6,135 nt of DNA, taken from positions 1-6,135 of the forward strand of contig PWJF01000365.1 in NCBI GenBank assembly GCA_003560935.1, written 5' to 3'. Both the position numbers and the translations under genes were made by a program. The notes beneath the pieces are model-generated. The model saw only the letters and a program-made list of their open reading frames with translations. It ran no database searches and was not told the DNA's origin. This document shows, piece after piece, positions 1 to 6,135 of the stretch. Source of the DNA: Ignavibacteriales bacterium (GTDB lineage: Bacteria; Bacteroidota; Ignavibacteria; T3Sed10-11). The stretch's first letter is position 1; every line of letters begins with the position of its first letter.

Positions 1-399
1 GTCGTTGACCGGAGTGCATTCGACCGGATCATGATTGCCGGCGGGTATGTGTCGGTTAATACCGGAGCGCCGCCGGACGGTAATGCGATTCCCATCCCTC
101 AGGATAAAGCCGAGCGGGCAATGGATTTCGCCGCCTGTATCGGATGCGGTGCGTGCGTCGCTGCGTGTCCGAACTCATCGGCATCGTTGTTCACCGGTGC
201 AAAGATAGCACAGTTCGCATTACTTCCTCAGGGAGAACCGGAACGCAAACGCCGCGCCCGGCGGATGATCGACCGGATGGACAATGAGGGATTCGGCGAT
301 TGCTCCAACTACGCCGAATGCGAAGCAGTCTGTCCGAAAGAAATATCCATCGAAGCCATCGCGCGTATGCGGCGCGAGTATATGAAGGCGGTATTTTAA
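1..399 (+). CDS. sdhB: Succinate dehydrogenase/fumarate reductase iron-sulfur subunit, C-terminal part (5' end outside window)
   Basis: The open frame runs from base 1 to the TAA at 397-399, so the ATG at 31 is internal and the true start lies upstream. The 132 visible residues are the C-terminal ferredoxin-like half of an SdhB/FrdB subunit (family about 250 residues). [12 protein letters not shown] gives four cysteines (window residues 46, 49, 52, 56), and [15 protein letters not shown] gives three more. By the known SdhB pattern, the first three plus the last ligate the [4Fe-4S] centre. The fourth cysteine and the first two of the second motif ligate the [3Fe-4S] centre next to the quinone site. 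The [2Fe-2S] domain is off-window. The protein passes electrons between the flavoprotein SdhA and the membrane cytochrome b/quinone, on the cytoplasmic face of the inner membrane. The sequence resembles SdhB of Bacteroidota/Chlorobi as I recall it. Succinate dehydrogenase and fumarate reductase cannot be told apart from this fragment. It is probably the last gene of its operon. Confidence 0.93.
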   Translation, partial: VVDRSAFDRIMIAGGYVSVNTGAPPDGNAIPIPQDKAERAMDFAACIGCGACVAACPNSSASLFTGAKIAQFALLPQGEPERKRRARRMIDRMDNEGFGDCSNYAECEAVCPKEISIEAIARMRREYMKAVF

Positions 400-423
400 G
401 TTCAACAGACAGTTAACAATAGG

Positions 424-476
424 ATGCAGTATACCTGTGTGCAGGATTGTGTGACGGCAGGTGTGCTTCATATTTT
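424..476 (+). terminator. Possible intrinsic terminator after sdhB
   Basis: Bases 424-437 (ATGCAGTATACCTG) and 458-471 (CAGGTGTGCTTCAT) can pair over 14 positions with one C-U mismatch and two G-U wobbles, around a 20-base loop. A short T-run (473-476) follows one base after the stem. The wobbles are G-U only in + strand RNA; the opposite strand would have A-C mismatches, so the structure favours rightward transcripts. It begins 25 bases after the sdhB stop, where a terminator would be expected. The large loop and the brief U-tract are weak points, so it could instead be an mRNA 3'-end stabilising hairpin or chance. Confidence 0.4.
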
Positions 477-496
477 AATGGATTCCCCCTTCCCCG

Positions 497-528
497 TTTG
501 CTGTATTCCCCTAAATATATTAACTTAC
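497..528 (+). promoter_or_regulatory. Candidate promoter for the TPR-acidic protein-obg unit
   Basis: TTTG at 497-500 is followed, 20 bases later, by TAACTTAC at 521-528. This is a partial match to the Bacteroidota-type promoter (TTTG, a spacer of about 20, TAnnTTTG): the TA and TT of the -7 element fit, but its last two bases do not. A sigma70-like TATATT lies at 516-521 but has no -35 element at normal spacing. The site sits in the AT-rich part of the only sizeable intergenic gap, about 60 bases before the TPR gene start. The call rests mainly on location. Confidence 0.3.
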
Positions 529-576
529 ACAATATAGGTAATTTTCTTCTTTAAAACCGGTAACACACAACATAAC

Positions 577-582
577 GGAGAG
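577..582 (+). promoter_or_regulatory. Ribosome binding site deciding the GTG start of the TPR gene
   Basis: GGAGAG lies seven bases before the GTG at 590, which is good Shine-Dalgarno spacing. It supports GTG 590 over the out-of-frame ATGs at 583 and 598, which would run into a stop near base 711. There is no in-frame ATG before about base 783, which would remove the export signal. Confidence 0.6.
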
Positions 583-589
583 ATGTACC

Positions 590-3500
590 GTGCAGGGATG
601 TATTATCTACATCATTTTGGCTTGCATTCCCCCTTTGGGCTTTCATTCCATTGCAAATGCAGAGGATATTTTGGTGTCCGAAGAACGGGACACCGTCAGG
701 GTTGAAGAGGGTGTTCGAGAAATCATTGAAGAGTTTGCACTCGCTGTTCAACTATTCGATGACGGCGATTACAGCCTCGCGATGGACCATTTCAGGTCGA
801 TAATAGAATCGTATCCGCAAACATCGCAGGGTATTGAATCGCGCTTCTACCTCGGGATGGTGTACCGGCAGCTCGGTCAGCATGAAAATGCGCGGATGAC
901 GCTGCAAACATTTGCGCTGACATTCCCCGACCACAAACGCGCACCCGATGCGTGGTGGAATGTCGCGGATATATATGCCGGACAAAACCGATTTAACGAC
1001 GCCGGCCTGGCACTTGAACGGCTTATTCAATTTCATCCGGATCATAAGATCATACCCCGGGCATTATTTCAGGCCAGCACCTACTTTGAGGAAGCCGGCG
1101 ACCGGAAAAAATCGGATGAGTACCTCAGGCGAATAATACTGCGTCATAGTGGTTCGAATGTTATACTCGATGCACGCCTCCGTTTCGGTGCGTATCGTCT
1201 TGAAGACAGTGCATACTCAAAAGCCGGTGATGTATTCCGCAGAGTGATCTCCGAAATACCCGAACAGGCATCAGATATCCGTTCGATGGAAATGCGTGCG
1301 GAAGCGATATTCGGACTTGCACGCGCCTATCATAACCTGCGCGTATTCGACAGAGCCGAGGAACAATACAGACGAGTGATCAATCAATACGAAAACACTC
1401 CTTCCTATTCCGAGGCGCTGCTTCACCGCGCGGAACTTCACCACCAGCAGGGAGAGCATCTCGAAGCGGTCGATCAATATCGCCGCGCTCAACGCTCGAC
1501 AGAAGGCAGCGATAATGAGAATAAAAAATACATCGCCCGCAGAGCAATGCTCGGTATCGCCGAAAGTTATAATGCGCTCGGCGACTATTCAAGCGCCGCG
1601 ACATTCTTCGATCTGTATGCGCGTCAATTTGCAGCAACCGCATCCAAACAGGAGCTTATTACTATCTGGCAGGGTGCTGCCCGCAGTAATGAAGGTATGC
1701 GCAACTATCTCCGTGCGGTTGAATGGTGGGATCGCATCATCGACATCGGTGCACCTGACGATATAAAAGAAGAAGCATATATCCGCTCAGCGATGAACCA
1801 TCTGGCTGCACGTAATTACCACGATACCGCCGAACGATTCCGAAAATACGCCGAGAGCTTTAACACACCGCAGGCTGCCGAAGCCCTGTACCGTTTGGGC
1901 AAGCTGTACGAAGAACAACTCAACGATCCGCGAAAAGCCCTGTCGGCATACGAAGAAATTGCCTACCGATTTCCGGAGTCGCGGTTCATCGACGACGCAT
2001 TATACGGTCAGGCACGAATGCAATTAAAGATCGGGAATGACCGCAACGCATATCATATCGTTCGGGAATTTCAGGAACGGTTTCCGGGCAGCGCGTTAAT
2101 CCCGGAAGCGAATTCATTAAAAGAAGAACTCGAAGTCTACCATTTGCAGGATCGAGACGGTGGTTTCCAGAGCATCACGATGCTGATGAGCGAGATGATT
2201 GCAGGAGCTCCGCGCGGAGAACTTGCATTCCAGCTCGGCGATATCTATCTCAACAAACTCAAACAATACCCCGAAGCCGCACGTCAATTCGAAACAGCTC
2301 TATCGCTGGAACTTCCACAGGACAAAAAAACACGAGCAGAATATCTGTACGCATACTCACTCTACAGAGCCGCGCAACGTTCGGAAGATCGGCGATCGGA
2401 AGCGCTGGCAAAACTGCGTGACCTCAGCGACCGCCCTGCACGCGCACCGAACAGTGAAACAATCTCGTATTATCATCTCGAAGTGCTTCGCATGGTAGCA
2501 GGTCCGGCTGAATATATCAACGCCGCCGAGAAATACATCGAAACGTTCCCGCGATCAGAACACGTGCCTGCGGTACACATGGCACATGCCCGAACCTTCG
2601 AAGCGATCGGCGAGCTGACGAATGCAATTGAGAAGTACAATCAAATTGCACGGCAATATCAGAATCAACCCGCAGCCGGTGAAGCGACATTCCGCCTTGC
2701 AAAGCATTATCTCGCTGCCGGAGAATCGCAGGAATCCATCGACCTGTTTACATCGTATATTCGGCGGTATTCGGGCGGTATTCATATCGCCGATGCAACG
2801 TTATCTGCCGCCGAACTTCACCGGCAAAACGGCAGGTATCGTGAGGCAATTGATATCTACAGAGTGTTTGTTCGCAACTATACATATCACGAAATGATCG
2901 ACGATGTAAAGGAAAAACTTGCCATTGTATTGTTGGCAGATACCCGTAACCACGAGGCACTTGAATTGTTTGAAGATATTATCGCACACTATGAATCATC
3001 ATACTTTAATCCGGCGGATGTTCCGGACAACATACTCTACCTGGCTGCAACAGCCGCATACAAATCGGGAGTAAAAAACACGGCCGTCGAATATTTTGAA
3101 CGGTACGTCGTACGCGACCGTTCCTCGGAACGGGCAGGAATTGCATCTATAATACTCGGTGAATTATACGGTCAACGCGGCACGACACAGATAGCGGATT
3201 TCCATTTCGGACGCGCGTCGGAGATCATAACCGGCGGAACTGCAAATAAAGATATTGCGGATCTTTTATATCTAAACGGGCGGTACGAAAAAGCCGTACC
3301 GCATCTCAATGCAGTTGCGGTGAGTGCAGAATCGGATGATGTAAAGAAAACATACCGCACCCGCGAGATCATTGCATTGTTGAGAAGCGGCAGAGTGGAT
3401 GAGGGACGCCGGCGCATCGAAGCCTTTACATCCGATTTCCCGAATGAAAAAAATCCGCCGGTGGAATTCGAATTCGAGATCGCGATGCAGCATTTCAGAA

Positions 3501-4306
3501 ACCGCTCGTATGATAATGCCGCACGGGCATTTCAACAATTCATTCAGCAACATCAGCATCACGAAAAAGTTGCATATGCACATTTTTATCTCGGCAGAAC
3601 ATGGGAAGCGGTCGGGCGCAGAAGCGATGCAAAAAGGAAATATGAGGAAGTATTCGAGAAATTTCCGGGCAGCGGAGTTATGCCGGATGTTCATCTTGCC
3701 TATGCCGGTCTGCTCTTGCGCGAAGAACAATTTATCGAAGCGATCGATCATTACCGGCTTATTATCGACACCGCATCCGATGACGATGATCTGATGTACT
3801 ACGCGATGCAGAATCTCGCGCAAGCATACGAGGAGATCGGGTTCAACGAGGCTGCGCTCGAGTTGATAGAAGATTTCATCGAACGTTTCCCGAACGACCC
3901 GGCAACTCTTGACAAACAGGTTAAGATCGGAACGCTCTACCAACGGGCCCAACTCTATGAACGGTCAATTGAAAAATTCCAGTCGCTCATCCTGTATGCC
4001 GACCGCGGACTTGAAACCGAGCTTCGTTATTACACAGGTGATTCGTATCATATGATGGGTAATTATCAACAGGCAATACAGGAATTCTTAACCGTTGCAG
4101 AACTCGACCCGCGGACTACCCAGCTCGACTGGACAGCCACGGCATTATACATGGCGGGCCAATCGTACGAACAAAAGGGAAATCCAGAGGAAGCAATCGC
4201 AATGTACCAGCAGATCATAGACCGTCGCGGAATAGAAGGGCAGTACAAAGCAGCGGCACGTCGTGAAATTGAACGTGTACGCAGTGCGATGAGTCAATCG
4301 AACTAA
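590..4306 (+). CDS. Large exported tetratricopeptide-repeat (TPR) protein
   Basis: The product has 1238 residues. It starts with a hydrophobic segment (residues 5-22) ending in a signal-peptidase I-like site, Ala22-Asn-Ala24 before Glu25, so it is probably periplasmic or outer-membrane associated. The n-region (MQGC) has no Lys or Arg, which is unusual. Ile-Leu-Ala-Cys12 looks like a lipobox but gives a very short signal. From about residue 47 to the end I count about 30 TPR-like helix pairs. The first are spaced 37 residues apart (57, 94, 131), with a typical core such as GDYSLAMDHFRSIIESYP and later GNPEEAIAMYQQII. Many units end in Phe/Tyr-Pro (RFPGS, TFPRS, KFPGS, RFPND), as in BamD/CpoB (YbgF)-type envelope TPR proteins. 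No catalytic domain or C-terminal membrane segment is visible. Such solenoids bind other proteins; a scaffolding role in the envelope is inference. The start is GTG with a good ribosome binding site. The next gene follows after 23 bases. The protein family is clear; the exact function is unknown. Confidence 0.9.
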   Translation: MQGCIIYIILACIPPLGFHSIANAEDILVSEERDTVRVEEGVREIIEEFALAVQLFDDGDYSLAMDHFRSIIESYPQTSQGIESRFYLGMVYRQLGQHENARMTLQTFALTFPDHKRAPDAWWNVADIYAGQNRFNDAGLALERLIQFHPDHKIIPRALFQASTYFEEAGDRKKSDEYLRRIILRHSGSNVILDARLRFGAYRLEDSAYSKAGDVFRRVISEIPEQASDIRSMEMRAEAIFGLARAYHNLRVFDRAEEQYRRVINQYENTPSYSEALLHRAELHHQQGEHLEAVDQYRRAQRSTEGSDNENKKYIARRAMLGIAESYNALGDYSSAATFFDLYARQFAATASKQELITIWQGAARSNEGMRNYLRAVEWWDRIIDIGAPDDIKEEAYIRSAMNHLAARNYHDTAERFRKYAESFNTPQAAEALYRLGKLYEEQLNDPRKALSAYEEIAYRFPESRFIDDALYGQARMQLKIGNDRNAYHIVREFQERFPGSALIPEANSLKEELEVYHLQDRDGGFQSITMLMSEMIAGAPRGELAFQLGDIYLNKLKQYPEAARQFETALSLELPQDKKTRAEYLYAYSLYRAAQRSEDRRSEALAKLRDLSDRPARAPNSETISYYHLEVLRMVAGPAEYINAAEKYIETFPRSEHVPAVHMAHARTFEAIGELTNAIEKYNQIARQYQNQPAAGEATFRLAKHYLAAGESQESIDLFTSYIRRYSGGIHIADATLSAAELHRQNGRYREAIDIYRVFVRNYTYHEMIDDVKEKLAIVLLADTRNHEALELFEDIIAHYESSYFNPADVPDNILYLAATAAYKSGVKNTAVEYFERYVVRDRSSERAGIASIILGELYGQRGTTQIADFHFGRASEIITGGTANKDIADLLYLNGRYEKAVPHLNAVAVSAESDDVKKTYRTREIIALLRSGRVDEGRRRIEAFTSDFPNEKNPPVEFEFEIAMQHFRNRSYDNAARAFQQFIQQHQHHEKVAYAHFYLGRTWEAVGRRSDAKRKYEEVFEKFPGSGVMPDVHLAYAGLLLREEQFIEAIDHYRLIIDTASDDDDLMYYAMQNLAQAYEEIGFNEAALELIEDFIERFPNDPATLDKQVKIGTLYQRAQLYERSIEKFQSLILYADRGLETELRYYTGDSYHMMGNYQQAIQEFLTVAELDPRTTQLDWTATALYMAGQSYEQKGNPEEAIAMYQQIIDRRGIEGQYKAAARREIERVRSAMSQSN

Positions 4307-4329
4307 AAAATATAGAAAACGAGAAGATC

Positions 4330-6135
<1,806 letters not shown>

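Noticed and set aside
441..465. Short direct repeat GCAGG...GTGTG / GCAGGTGTG in the gap after sdhB.
   Set aside because: The copies are five to nine bases long and overlap the inverted repeat already described; no sign of a CRISPR, operator pair or mobile-element end.
3465..3478. Short tandem GAATTC-like repeat (GGAATTCGAATTCGAG) inside the TPR gene.
   Set aside because: It encodes alternating Glu and Phe in a normal TPR helix, so codon choice explains it; it is too short to be a meaningful repeat.
3272..3952. A 226-residue open frame on the - strand, with many Cys and Phe.
   Set aside because: It is antisense to continuous TPR coding sequence. Its composition is scattered, with no recognisable domain and no start context.

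Overview
The window looks like chromosomal DNA from a Gram-negative bacterium of the Bacteroidota/Chlorobi/Ignavibacteria (FCB) assemblage. This rests on three protein-level resemblances recalled from those groups, not on a search: the iron-sulfur subunit of succinate dehydrogenase/fumarate reductase at the left edge, the N-terminus of Obg at the right edge, and the C-terminal motif of the acidic protein in the middle. Base composition is moderate, and I see no mobile element, CRISPR, tRNA or rRNA. All genes read on the + strand.

Layout. Bases 1-399 are the 3' end of an sdhB/frdB-type gene carrying the cysteines of its [4Fe-4S] and [3Fe-4S] centres. A 190-base gap follows. It holds an imperfect but strand-directional inverted repeat just after sdhB that could be a terminator, then an AT-rich stretch with a possible promoter, then a good Shine-Dalgarno sequence. 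Bases 590-4306 encode a 1238-residue exported protein made almost wholly of about 30 tetratricopeptide (TPR) repeats. Only 23 bases later, 4330-5937 encodes a 535-residue protein with three parts: a folded N-terminal region, a roughly 195-residue acidic low-complexity linker, and a small conserved-looking C-terminal domain. After another 25 bases, obg (the ribosome-associated GTPase) starts at 5963 and runs off the window.

The short gaps, the shared strand and the lack of visible terminators suggest that the TPR gene, the acidic-protein gene and obg form one transcription unit, separate from the upstream sdh operon. The TPR protein probably works in the periplasm or at the outer membrane as a protein-protein scaffold. 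The acidic protein has no export signal and is probably cytoplasmic. Its function is unknown. It is the most interesting item here because of its architecture and its position directly before obg. I found no clear evidence of a new defence or mobile system.
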